From Pristionchus mayeri (lineage: Eukaryota > Nematoda > Chromadorea > Rhabditida > Neodiplogasteridae), in assembly GCA_036245805.1 (NCBI GenBank), contig BTRK01000002.1, forward strand, positions 8,862,689 to 8,926,688: a DNA stretch of 64,000 bases, given 5' to 3'. The notes beneath the pieces are model-generated. The model was not told the DNA's origin and did no database searches. It was given only the letters and a program-made list of their open reading frames with translations. This document shows, piece after piece, positions 1-13,800 of the stretch. The position numbers and the translations under genes were made by a program. Position 1 is the first letter of the stretch. Every line of letters starts with the position of its first letter.

Positions 1-801
1 CTCTATGTCTTGAAATTTGTCATAAATTATTGGGTAAGTGAAATTTGTCATAAATTATTGTACAGTCATTGGGTAAGTAGAAAATGGTAATAAAGGGTAA
101 AATGGTCAAAAAATCATAATTTTTTATTGATACAAAATTGAGTCAAAAGTCAAAATACATTTCACTCGTGGTGCCCAGAAGTTTATAAAAACGTATTTAG
201 ATCAACATCCGATCGATTCTAAATATTACTTTTTGAACTAAAATTTGACTTTTTGCTGCATATCTAGTCCATTTGGAACCGAATCCGTTAGGTTTTTCAA
301 TCCCGTTGTACTCTAAGCTAGGTTGCTTCATATACACGTTACAGCGAGTCTCGGGAGATTTTCCTTTTCGGGAAATAATTTTCAAACTTTCCAAGTCCAT
401 CATCCAAAATATTTTAAAATTAATTTTAGCCAAAGTAATGAGAACTTTGATTAGCTTTTAACAATTTCAGATATTACTTACCTTGATATAATTTCTGGCA
501 CTAAAATATATCGCAATTTCACTCGTTTCAAAAATTCACTTTTCACAACTTCGAATCTGTCAATATTTGGACAGTATTTTATCGCTCAAGATAAGCCCAA
601 TCCCACCAGTTCTGCATAGAGATAGTAGAATACCTCGACCTGTTTAAGAAAATCACAATATGGGTTCCACCTGTCATGCCCAAAATTCGCATTGTTTGTT
701 CAAATCAGTGGCTAATCGAAATGTTGACTTTTTATTATTTTTTCGATTTCACAAAATCGATCACTCAAATCAGATAGTATTAATTTATAAACAATACATT
801 A
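1..801. other. AT-rich stretch without recognisable gene
   Basis: No exon chain or repeat family could be supported. A 22-bp direct repeat beginning tgaaatttgtcat occurs at about 11-32 and 39-60. Short open frames near 197-461 overlap on both strands and lack splice or family support. Confidence 0.4.
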
Positions 802-1195
802 TCACTGGATAAGTGATCCTAGCCAAACGTGTCCGCGGGGTACTCGATTCTTACGGAGCGGGTCTCTTAACAAAATGGCAATAATCACAGAAATTTGTAT
901 TACTGTTTGCATGGAAAGTAGGGGATATTGGATCGCGCAATGCAATGATTCTCACTAACACAACCATTTATGTAGTGCTACCGAAGCCATGGTACATTCA
1001 ATCGTTTCTATTATAATTTGAAACTCAAATGGGAAAATATGATAGAAAAGCATAGTCGGAACCACTAATGAGGCTAGTATTCCCGATACAAGTAGAATCA
1101 TATACGGAAATATGAACCATACAACGAAATATTTGTGAAGTGTAGATTGGATGTGAGTTGTAATTTTTTCGTCGTTATCCAAATTGTCGAAACAT
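802..1195 (-). pseudogene. Chemoreceptor-like (7TM) C-terminal exons, remnant
   Basis: Two minus-strand exons join in phase: 1195-960 (acceptor TTTTAG, donor GTTAGT) and 902-802 (acceptor AACAG, stop TGA at 804-802). The first encodes a basic loop followed by a long hydrophobic helix (YMILLVSGILASLVVPTMLF). The second encodes VIIAILL, then LRDPLRKNR and a short tail. This resembles TM6, TM7 and the KPYR-like cytoplasmic end of nematode serpentine chemoreceptors (Srh/Str type), which sense chemicals at sensory neuron cilia. That assignment rests on pattern only. I found no upstream exons for TM1-TM5, so this is probably a relic or the end of a gene whose 5' part has diverged. Phase agreement (1 nt left, 2 nt supplied) is the main support. 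Confidence 0.4.
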
Positions 1196-1224
1196 CTAAA
1201 ACAATTTTTTTTTAAATGCAACAG

Positions 1225-1459
1225 TCAAACATTGTTATATCCTCTTCCAAATGTTAAGTCCATCCAGGGCGATATTACATATCAGAAGCGGGATATGCTG
1301 GCCAATTACGGAAGAAAGGGTGCAGAACATGTGATGAGCTATCACGCCACTGAAAGTAGGCATTTGGCTTCAACATTCAGTGCATTTCGTAATTCGAATA
1401 AGGGAAAAAGCAAAATTGAAGTGTTAGGCTGCGGATTTCAAACAGTCTATGTTGTATCG
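1225..1459 (+). other. Candidate orphan exon, unknown protein
   Basis: A 235-nt stretch open on plus is bounded by an acceptor-like CAACAG and a donor-like GTAATT. The translation includes QKRDMLANYGRKGAEHVMSY and is not low-complexity. No family was recognised and no partner exon was found. It could be chance or a gene remnant. Confidence 0.18.
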
Positions 1460-2079
1460 GTAATTTACATTACCCAGAGCATTTTTCTGGTCAAACTTAC
1501 CCGGACATTGCGTCTTCTCCAGTCGTTACCCATGTCAGGCATTGGTTTCTGACGTCGTCTACTCTATAAAAATATTACGACGTGAAGATGAATTACTGAT
1601 ATTGTGCATTATCTAGAAAAAAAGGCGGTAGATCTACAATACAAAATTCCGTTATTAAATATATATTTTAAATACATTTTAGAATATTATTATGACTCAC
1701 GTCTTCAAGATACAATGACTCCATAACGAAACAGTACATAATATTCAATAGCCACGATGTCAAATACAATAGCTAAACTTGTCCGATAATTGATATATTA
1801 TTAATGCTCAATCTAAAAAAAACTAAAAAAATGCACGTATTATTGTCGTGCTTGCCTAAATATTTTCAATTAAATGCTGTTTAAAATATCATATTGTTCA
1901 TATAAAAGTTCCAAAAAACGTACCTTACCGAGTCTAAACTTATGTTTTCAAACTCGCCCCTTAAACTATTTGGCTTCATTGTTGACTGAAATTAGTTGAT
2001 AGTTACACCATATGTTGCACACATTTTAAAAAAAAAATAATGCGTTTGGCGCCCTTTTTGACGCGTCGCGTGTACATTG
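1460..2079. other. AT-rich intergenic stretch
   Basis: Nothing coding or repetitive was recognised in this stretch. Confidence 0.35.
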
Positions 2080-2231
2080 TTATTCACTAGGAATAAGGAA
2101 ACGCCAGAATGAACTTGCGACAAGCAGTATTAAAACAAATCCATACACAAAGACTTTCCGACTGAGGGCAAGAGTGAAATCGACTAGGAAAGCTCTACGC
2201 AGCTTACGAAAATCGTATTTCTTGTCGCTCG
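2080..2231 (-). CDS. Candidate terminal exon with C-terminal membrane helix
   Basis: On minus, an acceptor (TATGACAG) is followed by 152 nt open to a TAA. The peptide is basic (DKKYDFRKLRR), then carries a hydrophobic segment (VFVYGFVLILLVASSFW) nine residues before the stop, like a tail anchor or a last transmembrane helix. No upstream exon or family is recognised. It is weakly supported. Confidence 0.25.
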
Positions 2232-2571
2232 CTGTCATACAAAAATTAAATCGTTGAACAATATGCAACAAATAATAACTCACGATCTTGGATCGGAGTG
2301 AGTTATAATTTTGGGGGTGGAGTCTGCGAAATTGTAATAACTAGAAATGTTAATAAGTAGATGTCTCTGTGTCAATGGACAGACGTGAACGACTTTATCG
2401 AAATATGGTGGCATAAATATACATATATATATATATATGCACTTAAAATTTATTGAAAATGCGTCAAATTTTAAACTGTTTTCGCAAAATAGACAAAATA
2501 CTAAAATCAGAACAGTACAAATAACTTGTTAATTTCAACAATCCGAAATTGGCGCGAATATAGAACCAGCC
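2232..2571. other. Intergenic stretch with TA microsatellite
   Basis: It contains a short TA-rich run near 2,417-2,438. No gene is seen. Confidence 0.35.
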
Positions 2572-2754
2572 TTAGGAGTTCATTATAAGGTTCCCCCTAA
2601 CGTATGCGATTGTGGCACCCGAGTGGAGATGTTTAGCCTGCACGCTCGGAATCACTTTGAATCTCGAATCAAGTTGAGCAAGGAATGTTTGGAAAACCGA
2701 AATAGGGATGGTCATAATTTCATCTTTCTTCCTTAATCGAGTGGTCCACAATTT
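2572..2754 (-). pseudogene. Orphan last exon of F-box-like family
   Basis: A minus-strand exon of 61 codons follows the acceptor TGATTGCAG and ends at a stop at 2572. Its core FLAQLDSRFKV matches FVSQLDSRYEV in the last exon of F2 (10841-11023), with similar spacing to the exon start, so it is a terminal exon of the same family. No other exons of a minus-strand gene are found upstream, and the space above it is occupied by a plus-strand frame. It is most likely a stranded remnant of a lost gene copy. Confidence 0.5.
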
Positions 2755-2782
2755 CTGCAATCACAATGTCACATTTATCATC

Positions 2783-3181
2783 ATGAGATCATTTAGAATA
2801 TTAGATCTTCTTTGCTCATTTCCCATCGATAAGCTAACTGATAGGGATACTATATTTCTAGTGAAACTACTATTCCGATTTGCGTACAAATTTGGTCACA
2901 TAACAGCCGATCAAGTGGTATTCAAAATGGATGAAGAGAAAGACGGAGGAAGGTCCTACTTTTCTGATGCAAAGGTAATTGAAAAACAGTATCATTACGC
3001 GAAATTTAATGTAAAACTGAACAATGAACGCGAAACAAAAATGGAAAATTTGACAGTTGATAAAGACTACGAATTGCGAACACGAGTGAAACCCGATCCA
3101 TCCCTACCAGTAATTGTAGATCGTTCGAATGGTCTACACGTTCTCGAATCATTCGCAGTACATCTCAGGGACGATGAATAA
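2783..3181 (+). CDS. Hypothetical protein, 132 aa
   Basis: An uninterrupted frame runs from ATG at 2783 to TAA at 3181. The N-terminal half contains ILDLLCSF and IFLVKLLFRFAYKFG. The C-terminal half is hydrophilic and alternates charged and hydrophobic residues (KFNVKLNNERETKMENLTV). Composition is not low-complexity and the frame is longer than expected by chance here. It may be a whole small gene or a large exon. I do not recognise the family and make no functional call. The beginning overlaps no other supported exon (the orphan exon at 2572-2754 is on the opposite strand). Confidence 0.35.
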   Translation: MRSFRILDLLCSFPIDKLTDRDTIFLVKLLFRFAYKFGHITADQVVFKMDEEKDGGRSYFSDAKVIEKQYHYAKFNVKLNNERETKMENLTVDKDYELRTRVKPDPSLPVIVDRSNGLHVLESFAVHLRDDE

Positions 3182-3354
3182 TGCTTTTCAAATATTCCAA
3201 CATAAATTACGACGATTCATAGATCTACCGGAACGATAAGACACGAATGAACGCATAGAGATCCAGCGGCAAGATAAAAGGGTAAATCATCATGAAATGT
3301 CTATTCATGCATGTTGACGTACATTGTACTAACTAGTTGCCTAGAGTTTGCGTC

Positions 3355-3937
3355 AGAAATGTGGATCAATGGCGCGGAATCGTTTATTTTTTGAAAACGG
3401 TACATTGTCCCATCTAGGAAAGCACAATCAACTCAGATTGCTGAGCAATGTTCAGGGATACCTTTTCGACAATAACTCTAAAATCATTTTCTACAAACGT
3501 GGAGGCATTGTCTACTCTTCTCACAATCATTTGCCCGTAAAGTTTGACCCTGGAAATATTCCACTAGTTTTTACCCTGACCATTGTATTCACGTGCTTTG
3601 CATTTCTAGTATATGTTTTTCTCCGGCAGAAGCTGTACACATATCTATAAATACTTTAATTCTCGGATCATTTCCTACGTTTGCTTTCTCCATTAATGGC
3701 TGGACTTCCCCTTTATTTTCAAGAAACGATATTTTCAAGACATTTCACCCGGACGATACTGAAGGTCTAGCCCGTCTAATTGAACTAATCGTATTTCTTC
3801 GTCAAGGTCCTCTTGCTATTGGGTCTTTGGTTGAAATTCTTCACTTTATCAACGAAGGAATTCCTCCTGGGGTATTCTACTACGGAAGCATGACCAAAAT
3901 CGAAGGCATGAATTTACAAATTGTTCCCGGATGGTGA
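3355..3937 (+). CDS. Candidate exons of an unknown gene with a membrane helix
   Basis: Two overlapping plus-strand frames look coding. The first follows an acceptor (GCGTCAG) at 3354. It runs to a stop at 3650 and ends in a clear hydrophobic helix (FTLTIVFTCFAFLVYVF). The second, in another frame, is open to 3937 and contains FHPDDTEGLARLIELIVF and GIPPGVFYYGS. I could not find an intron that joins them in phase, so they are either alternative exons, a frameshifted gene or two separate remnants. No family is recognised. Confidence 0.25.
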
Positions 3938-4034
3938 TTTTTTCACCCACTGATACATGTGATCAATGCTTGGATAAAAACAAACAACAGAGACGTTTTA
4001 TTTGAAGGGTCTTTGATTTTAGGGGAATTTCGTA

Positions 4035-4894
4035 ACATATAATAATAATAATAATAATTTATCTACGCCCGAAGCGCGACGAAACAGTAAGATACATGAG
4101 TGATCAAATAGCAAGAAAATGGGTGGGAATTGACTCTCAGTAATTATTCAGTGTGAGAGAGTGTGGCGCTTGAATACACGCATGTTGGGGGCGGTTCGAA
4201 TTTCTTCTGAGAGTTGGGAATACAATCTGGATGTTCTAACAGGAAAGGAATGAAATCTAGAAGTGCTGGTGGTCAGTTCGATATTGATACCAAATGTTGT
4301 TGTTCGATTTCGCTGGTCTCGTTGAGGTTTGTATACATAGAATGATGAACGTGGAATAATAGAGGATCCAGTCATAATCATATGAGTCATACAAATATCG
4401 CCTATGACTCTCCTCTCAGTAAGCGCGCGCAGGCCAAGAAGTTTCAAGCGATCAGGGTAGGAGGGTAGTGAAAGAGGATATGAAGGAGAGGGGAATCAAC
4501 GATAAAATAATTGACGGGTGAAAATGTGTTGAACTTTTTCAAGAGTTTCAATATCGGGTAAGTAATGAGGATTCCAAAAAGGAGAAGCAAAGTCAAGGAG
4601 GGGAAGGACATAAGCTTTGTAACTACGAAGAAGGATGGTGGGGCAGTTGAATGGGAGGGGGTTAAGAAAAGTAAATCGCCCATGGTAAAACGGGTCATGA
4701 CAATGTATAGCCTGAGGCAGTGCTCCATCATTGGTGGCCTTATTTGTTTGGTTATTATAACAATTAGTGTCGCGTCGCGTCAGACCACGAGTGTCGCGAT
4801 TCAGCGTTCGGCTACGATTTATATTATTTGTTCTTATGATTGGTATCATCATGCTCGGATACGCAATTCGTATGTTCTCCAGACTGAAAGTCAA
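4035..4894 (-). mobile_element. Non-LTR retrotransposon fragment (reverse transcriptase C-terminus), broken
   Basis: Read on minus, about 4894-4500 encodes YVLPLLDFASPFWNPHYL and IETLEKVQ, the familiar Y-x-R/L-P-L-L-x-Y-A-S-x-x-W-N-P block at the end of jockey/CR1-like reverse transcriptases. After a change of frame, 4447-4148 encodes KLLGLRALTERRVIGDI and later LSEEIRTAPNMRVFKRHT, the usual C-terminal tail of these proteins. The frame changes show it is dead. Its 3' end carries an ATT-rich microsatellite (plus-strand AATAATAAT at about 4039-4060), typical of target-primed insertion. The adjacent sequence ctacgcccgaagcgcgacgaaacag recurs in diverged form near 24.55 kb and 25.81 kb, marking other 3' ends of the family. 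Confidence 0.75.
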
Positions 4895-7800
4895 TACAAC
4901 AATTTCTAATGATCCAGTAAGTTATTCATTGCTTCTTCGAACTAATTCGATAATTCTGTTCAGTTTCCTCTTTTGAGACTTCCCAATGAAATCTTGACAA
5001 AAGTGGTTGAAAAGATGGACATTAAAGACCGCAACAGCATTGGATTAGCGAACAAATTACTGCACAACCTGGAGAAAAATGCAAGATGTCGCCGCTTTGC
5101 GAAAATGTACATCAAATATTCAAATTCAAATTCGGAATTTTACTACATCATGGGTTACTGTGACTCTACTGGTTATCACATGAAAAACGATTTTTCGATT
5201 GAACAAGTTGTCATATTAATGAAGCATGTAACTGCTCATACACTGGAGTTAGAGGTGAATACGTAATCGCTTCCATATTTAGATTTTTTAAAAGATGAAT
5301 TGCATTAACGGCTCCACAGCAGCCATAATTGATAACCTATTCAAATCAATAAATTGTGTGAATCTGAAGGCATTTTTGTACAGCGGTTATTCCGGAAGGT
5401 TCGTTGGTTGAAAAATCTAAGAAAATGATAAATGATTTCAAGATTCATAAGCGAAATTGCTCAAAATCACAATAGTTTTGATGAAGTAGAAATAAAGTGA
5501 AGAGGTGCATTCAAGAGTTCGATCGAATTCGATATTGCTAAGCGTGCGTTATTGGATCTCCCTCCCATGCGTAAATGCCTTCTTATCTGTCCTGTAAGTT
5601 TTTTTTTTACTCTACATTAATTCTCAATAAATTTAATGCGCTATTGTATGTTTTTGAAAAAAATATGGCATTGGACTAATGTACACCGTGCTCGTTTATC
5701 ATAATTCAAGTTGTTCTCGCATTTCCTTTATTTGATTAACCAAATGTTGTTCATTTACTGAGTTTTTCGGATTTAAAAGATTCAGTGTGAGCAAATGTTT
5801 TTTCGTCAAACGCTTGATTGGTAACCGGTGCGAATACATTATTGTGATACCCTAAATTCGGATACATATCTTCGGTTGATACAACGAGCATCGGTAATGC
5901 TTGTATACCCACTTGACGTTTACTATGGTGCTCAGCTTTGCGAAGACTTGAGTTGCGTCCGAGCATTATGAGAACAATAATGATAACTTTAGTAGGAAGT
6001 CGTTTATGTACCATGTAACTATAGTAGGAAGTCGTTTATGTACCATGTAACTATAGTAGGAAGTCGTTTATGTACTTTAGTCGTTTATGTACCATGTACG
6101 CAAGTCCATTTTGGCGAATCGCTATTGGTCGCGGTCTAACGCGACGCAGCGCTAATCGATACATTTAAATATATATGGTTAAAACCAAGCACATACAATC
6201 GCCAATAATGGAGCTCCGTCACGGCATATGCATTGTTTTGACTCGCAAGAAACTCACAGGGTACCACCGGCATCCCGGGGCTGGGAATTTTCATTGCGAC
6301 AGAGGCCCGGGAAGTGAGTGGGAGTAGAAGGACGAGGAAAATGAACATCTATATGTCGATTTTGAACGATAATGGCACGAATAAATTATTAGAAAACATG
6401 CAGAAACCGGAACTGCACTGCGAAGTGAACGAGAACACACAATGAGAATGGGCTCTCTAGGTGGGCGGTACTGGAAAAAATGCTCATTTTTCCCTTTCTT
6501 CCAAATGTCGATTTCTTTATCATCCTAACTCTATCTCGGTGTTCCATACTCTCTCTCTACCGCCACAGGGTACAGCTGAACGGGAATTCTGCGTATCATT
6601 TTAGGATGATAAAGTGAGAGAAACGCAAGGATGCAATGAAGAAATCTCTGGAAGGATAGAAAAAAGATTTTAAAAATGCTGCCGGAGCAGGATTAATCAA
6701 TCAATCATTGATTTGTTGGAATCATGCAGATGGAGCTCAGATTGACCTATATTACTCATATATCACACTTCACCACGAAAACCGACGACCAATGTGTTTA
6801 CATTCCTTATTGTCTTCAGCAAAATACGAATCAATCTGCAACATAATGTGCGAATTATTCAATTACATATGCAAACTTGTATCATAAACAACAACATGTC
6901 AAGTATCGGGTGATTTTTGTACTACTCCCTTGGCCTAACGACGGTCTGAGACCGAAGATCCCATCCACTCCACACCGAAGTCACTCTCCTTCAGGACCAT
7001 CGTGTATGTCGTCAGGATAACTGTGAAACCGCATACATATGTAAACGACTTGCTCTATCATAAACAACAACATGTCAAGTATCGGGTTATTTTTGTGCTA
7101 CTCCCATGGCCTAACGACGGTCTGAGATCGAAGATCCCATCCCCTCCACACCGAAGTCACCCTCCTTCAGGACCATCGTGTATGTCGTCAGGATCAGTGT
7201 GAAACCGCAACGACTTGCTCTTTCCCTCTCTGCAGCACGCTCTCACTGTAGCGTCTTTAGTATGCGCAGTGGATCCGAGTGTACGCCGTTATTGGCGAGA
7301 TGCCAAAATGGGTTCTCATATCGGAGAAGATTAATGTCAATGGTGCAGGTTGCGCTGGTTGTACGCGCGATATCGGCAGGAGATACGATATTTCCTTAAG
7401 AATTGTGAGCAATCGGGTTTGGGCCTGCAATATTGCACATCGAGAAAGTGAGCGAGAGAGCGTGTAGCATTGAGAGAAAGAGGGAGTGAGAGAGATAGAG
7501 AGAGCGTCTGACCTTCCACTGGATATGCCTGCTCTCTGTCACTCTCACTCCTAAACACTATATTTCTCCAAAGGCACATTATCTCAGTTGTTGTCGTAGA
7601 TCGGGCAGTCGACTCTATCAGCTCTCGCAATGCTCACTAGTGCGTATTACAAAGCTCATTAAAATGTTTACGCACATTATCTCAGTTGTTGCCATAAGTT
7701 TCTCTCAGATCTCTCCCTCCTCTCCTCTCCTCCGCTATCTTTTTTATTCCCCCCCCCCCCTCTCAGCTCTCACAATGTTCTCCCTCGCTGCTGGGATATT

Positions 7801-10800
7801 CTCGATGCTAAGAAGAATGCTACCGGTCTGAATTGTTTTTTATTTAATTTTTAGAATTACTTAAATGAATTTTCTGCCGATAGCATCATTACTTTGTTTT
7901 AGAAGTGGTCTCTTCTGGATTGGGCTAGACGCAATGTGGAAGACAGCAGTGATCCGGTAAGATATGATTATGGCGTACTGCTACATATGTGTATTCTCAT
8001 TCTTTATTCGCCAACAGTTAGGGCGGGAGTGCTGTGATAGGGAGATAGGGCGGTATTTTGGCTTGGGCCATTTTGTGGGTATTGGATCAGTTTTAGGATG
8101 CATTTTTATATTCGGTGATCGGAGTCCAAAAGAAGGAATCGTTTTTAAGAGGTGTTAGTTAGGGAAACGGGACATGGTTACAACTGGGTTTTGACAGTTC
8201 TGGAGGAGGGGTAATTTAGGGAGGGGTAGTATAATCCCATTCCGATTCGATCGGCCATATCTCTCGATCAGCGGTTCTCTGGTAAAAGATTCACAATGAG
8301 ATACCTGCAAGAAACTGGGAAAACTGGGAAAGTCTGTTCAAGTTACTATCCCAGTGGGAACACAGTGGAGCTTCCCAGTTGGTACCCTGCAGGTATCTCA
8401 CTCTCACTGAAAAAAACGCTTACCAGAGTTGCTGCAACTGGCTGCAACGATTTGAGTCTCACCTTGACGCCTCTGAACAAGATTAAAAAAAACTCCGATT
8501 CGACTAAAACTTGACCAGTGATCATAGCATGTTTGCCGACTCAATCTATTTTTGATGGATCAAATCATTTTTTATCCATAACTAACCCCCAAAACAAGTC
8601 GGAACACAAACTAACAAAACTGCTGCAGCGCTTTCATTTCTGCATCTACTAGAATTTTATTTGCACCACTATCATGTTTCTCATGCGGTAAGCAACGAAA
8701 ATTTCTTGGGTGCGGCAGCCCGCCAAAACGTGGAAAAATCAGTGTTTACGATTCGTACTCAATGGTTTAGAGTTCGATCCCTCCATCATAACAAACATGT
8801 TTCTTTACGCTAGCTATCTACCATGTATAGGAAAACCAACAAAATGATCGAAATGTTTTGTAGTATCCAGAATAACTTTTTTCCAGTTTGCACTTCTCTC
8901 ACTTCCGAATGAGATAGCGGCCTACGTGATTGACAAGCTTCCTAGCGAAGACAGAATAAGCATTCGATCAATCAATGACAGATTGAATGGTCTCGTGAAG
9001 CAGTGTACTAGATCCCGTCAATTCACGCGAGTTATCATTGGGTGGAATGACAAGTGCGAAATCACGGCCGAGGATAGCTTAACCAGCTGTCGCTTTGAAG
9101 TCGAAACTACAATTCGTGCACTGAGACCCTGCGATTTGAGGTGAAACTGATCACGATCGTATCCGATAGAATTATGTCCATCTAGAGATTTACCTATCAT
9201 CAACTACCATTAGTGTTCATTTTCAGCCTAGTTGTAGTGTTAAAGATAATATGTGGACGTATTTTAACTCCAGGGATATTTCGACGAGAACACTGCAATA
9301 ACACTAGCCAGTTCGCTCAATACTTTGGATTTTCATAATCTCAAAACGAAATTTACAAATGGCTATCCTGGAGAGTAAGTGTATTTACTGTTAAAACATA
9401 AGTTTGTCATTCATCATACGGGCATTAGGTCATTTGTGACACTTTGGGAACCTACTGTGAACAGAAGGATCAATTTTTGGGTTATCATCCAGTATGTTAC
9501 CATCCGACGGTGATCATACGACGGGAACTTAATGGGATATCAGGGAAATAGTGCCTGCATTATGGTACCTCGATGACCTTTTCGTAAACCATAACGTTAA
9601 CCGCGACGTTAACCATAGTTTTCTTCAGAATCGTTAGCCTCTTTGTTCGCGGAAAAACAAGTCTCGAAAACGTTTGGATCGAAAACGTTTGGATCAAAAA
9701 AGATTTACTCCACATGCACATGAATTGTGCAAAATAACGGCTTGGGATAACTTAACGAGCTTCCACTTCGAAGGCCTTTCCTCGTTTGGGGAAGTTGCTC
9801 AATTCTTCTATAATGCAACTACAGAAACTTTACGAATCGAGGTAAATTGGATCGAAAAAAAGCATGCTCAATCAGAATAAAGAAATATAGAACCATAGTT
9901 GCCCACGCCGGCGGTGACACCTATGACTCCCTATTCATGGATGCAAAGTGCTTGTCATATCCGCCGCCAGTGGTGGGCAACTATGTATAGAACATCAATC
10001 GGATCTATTCATCTTTCAGGGTTATTTCGTATGTCCTGAACTAATAGTCGAAGATCTGAAAACACTGAATTTTTATAATGTAGAAGCGGAATTTACCGGT
10101 GGTTATCCTGGAGAGTAAGTATATTTACTTTTTAAATTTCAGTTTTTCTTCTAGCGCTTCGAGGAAAATGGCGCCTTAATTATGCACTCTCTCTCACCGA
10201 TAAACAATTGTTTCTTTCAGAATCGTTAGCCTCTTTGTTCGCGGAAAAGCATGTCTCGGAAGCGTACAACTAGCATGGAGTAGCATGGATTGCGAAGAGG
10301 AAACTGTGAAATGCGCGCAGCAAGTGCTGCGCGACCTTCCCCAAATGGAGAGTTGTTGCATCCTGACACCTCCGGAAAATGATGATGGTGTTAGTTTTTT
10401 TTAATTCGTACATGTTTTACATTTTTTAAAAATATCGGCAATATATCGACATGCGATATTAGAACTTCGCCGAGACCGAGCAAAATACTATGGGGGTTCG
10501 CATAAAAGTCATCCGTAGGGTTGATGCGTTCACCCGTAGAGAATCTCTTCACTAATGATGTTCACAATCACAGGACGAGTTCATAATCGAAGACACTGTC
10601 CTCCTGCATCTGCTCGCTAACTCCACTGAGATGTCGTGTTCCGCTGAATGCCAGTTTAGCGAACAGGGAATTGGAAGGGCTTTGCAGGTACGAAAACAAA
10701 CAAATTATGTTTATTCAATATTTCCTATTTGCACATATCCCAATAATGAATATCAGTGTATTTGATGGACATTATTCGTTTTGTGTTATTGAATTCATGA

Positions 10801-13800
10801 CGACAGGAAAATTTGAAATGCCCGCTAATCGATATTTCAGATAGTTTGTGAATCTGAGGGAAGAAAGAGGGCCGAATTCAGTAACGTGCCAGTCTTTTCT
10901 TCTGTATCCGCATTCGTGTCACAACTCGACTCAAGATACGAAGTTCGTCAACGCGGCGCTCTTTTCTTTGCCAAGGACAAGGCTTCGGCGCCACCATCCA
11001 TTGTAATTTTGAAGGAAAGTTGAGCTTGCGCTCTGCGGATTAGATCATTTCTGCTTCCCAAACGATTACTATCTTTCAATTAATCATTAATTGAGTATTG
11101 ATGAAAAGTTAAGCCTTTTCTTCGTGGAACAATTGTAAACGATAAATGCACATGTATTACAATAAATGTTCGTTTTTTTGTTTGCATCTCTTCAATAGTA
11201 TTAGGTTGTTCGGAAAGTTTCTTTCTTTTATTTTTCTCATGCCAATTCTTGTGGCATTCGACCTCAATTATTTTGTCTATGGTATACGTTAGGGCATTGG
11301 CGCTGGAATACTACATTATGTTCAAATCACATCTCGGTCGTATAGCAGGCTAGAGAAAATATCAAAAGTTAGCAATTGCCAAAAACACACTTAAAAGCAG
11401 AATGTCAGTGTTTTTGTTGGGTCATTTTTCCCTAACTAGATGCTTACCGATACTAGCCGGATAATATATGATTGGGCAAGAGTTGATGATAATGATAATA
11501 AAGAAGAACCATGCTTTCAACCATCGACAGAGACGGGATATAGCAATATGTCACCATTTCGATGTTCAAAATTCGGCATAAATTTTCTGAAAAATCCTGC
11601 TCAAGAATACGTAATTGGATTCCCACCTAATTAGGGATAGCAAGTGGCCATGTAATGTACTTCACAAATAACAATCGCTTTGATCTCTAGTTTGACCGGG
11701 TGAACCACAATAAGTTCAAAATTATGCTCGAAAAACCCATCGTAGTGCGGATTACTCCATGGACTCTTCGTTAGATTGGGGAACACGTCCTAGATTTAAA
11801 GCTTTACGTTTACTAATAACCCTATTTGACGTACTTCACAATAGTGGGTCATTTGAATGCCTATCTATATTCTGCAAAGAAATGTGTACCGTTAAAAATC
11901 TCGGTGAAAAGTCGATTGGGCTAACTTCGGACCTCCTTTGCTCAAGATCTATTGATCGAAATGGTATGCAATACTGGTTGTTATAGAGAGTATCCAAGCC
12001 CACGTCAACTGCAAAACACCATTACATGATTGCCCAAGGTTAAATAAAGTATTAGGTTGTAACATAAGTTTTGTCGCATTTCGGAGGTTCACAATATTTC
12101 CATGAAGGATACTTCTCAAACATTATCAATGCCTGACCTCCTAGTATATGTTTGGGGTGTTCATGCACATTCAACATTCAACATTCAATTCAACACATTC
12201 AATCCATAGGGTAGAGCTGAACTGCGCACGCTGGCTATGCGAAAAATATTAATATGAACTGATTTAAATTTGGTGCAGATTTTTTTAATTCGTTTGATCA
12301 GGTGCTAGTTCACAGAGATGAATAATGAACCAAACTTCTACAGCATGGTGATATACCCCGTCAATGCTCTCAAAATATACGCCAGATATGGTGCTATGTT
12401 GAGCGAAGTCAGATATACTTCACTGAGTGTAAGGTTAGCCGCTGATTCGTAGCCAACTTGACCAACTCTTCTGAATCCAGAATTGCAACAACAGTGACTA
12501 ACATAAGTGCGTTCCAATTACCACTCATGGAGGTATAATTTATCATTAAACAAGTGAGAGAAAGAACACTCCACTTGTGGGAAATTTGAATTTTTATTAA
12601 TTCAATTCGCGCACAATTTTACCAAAATATGCAAGTTTAGGTGTTTCGAATTAAAGATTGTCATTCAAAAGCTATTTATTTCCAAACTTATCCCAAGTAG
12701 ATACTAGTAAGGGAAGGGTTTATGGTTAGGATGGACACAACAAACCAGATATTGAACATGTGTGCGAGGTAGGAATATGAACAAAGTGCCGATTTCATTA
12801 GTTTAATGTACATACCATCGTTCTGAATGGAGCCACTTATCTCAACAGAACCCAATCTACCCCAAACTTTGTCTGCATACTGACCACTTTGGGTGAACTA
12901 TATTCCACCACTATTTGGATCTGGATATCTATTGAGAAGAAAATTCGGCTTGCGAAAGTTTTCGCGGCCGTCACCAACCATCCACATTATACAAACTCGT
13001 CTACATTTCTAGAACGATTTTCGTTTGTCATTATACGTGAGTGGTTCAAAATTATGCACATATGTAGTACTTTACGCAAATCACACAAAATCGGCATAAT
13101 TTATCCTTTTCAAGAAGAGCTGATGCGTGAAAATGATTTGTAATCCTGATCTCAGTTCAACTTTGTCTGATTAATGTGTCTCCTCAACTGCCTTGACAGG
13201 GCTGAAGTAAAGCGCGTAAGAAAGGGTACGAAGCCCCTCACTGATAATGAATATCGACATTGAGATTAAATTAATTCAAAGAATTTCTGAGGTTAAAATG
13301 CAGATTGGACGCGACAAAACTTATGTTACAACCTGATAGAAGTGAATAATCGACCTGTTTAATCTGTCAAAAAGATGCGAGAAAAGTTGCGTAAAACTTC
13401 TGATTCTCTCCTGTTCGTGTGCTCCCTCTTTTTCTCTAACCAGGTCGTTGAAAAGTTCACGAACTTTTCGACGAACTATGTTTGAAATTCGTGCTTTTCT
13501 TTTGTTTTACTTATTTTTAGGGATTATTTTTGCGTTTAGCTTATGAATACTTTGAAGGACCACCTTCCCTTAGCTGGAATAGCTTCAGAATACAGCGTAG
13601 TGAAAGTAAACACGGTTGGAGTATTTTTTTCGAAAATGGGTCGCCACTTTCCCCACCCTGTAATGTCAAGCTATTCCATCAGAGGGAAGGTTGTTCTTCA
13701 TAAGTTACGCAGTCATAAGTTAAGAGCAAAAATAATTGATAAAAATAAGTAAAACAAAAGAAAAGTACGAATTTCGAACGAATTTATGCCGGTTTTTAAC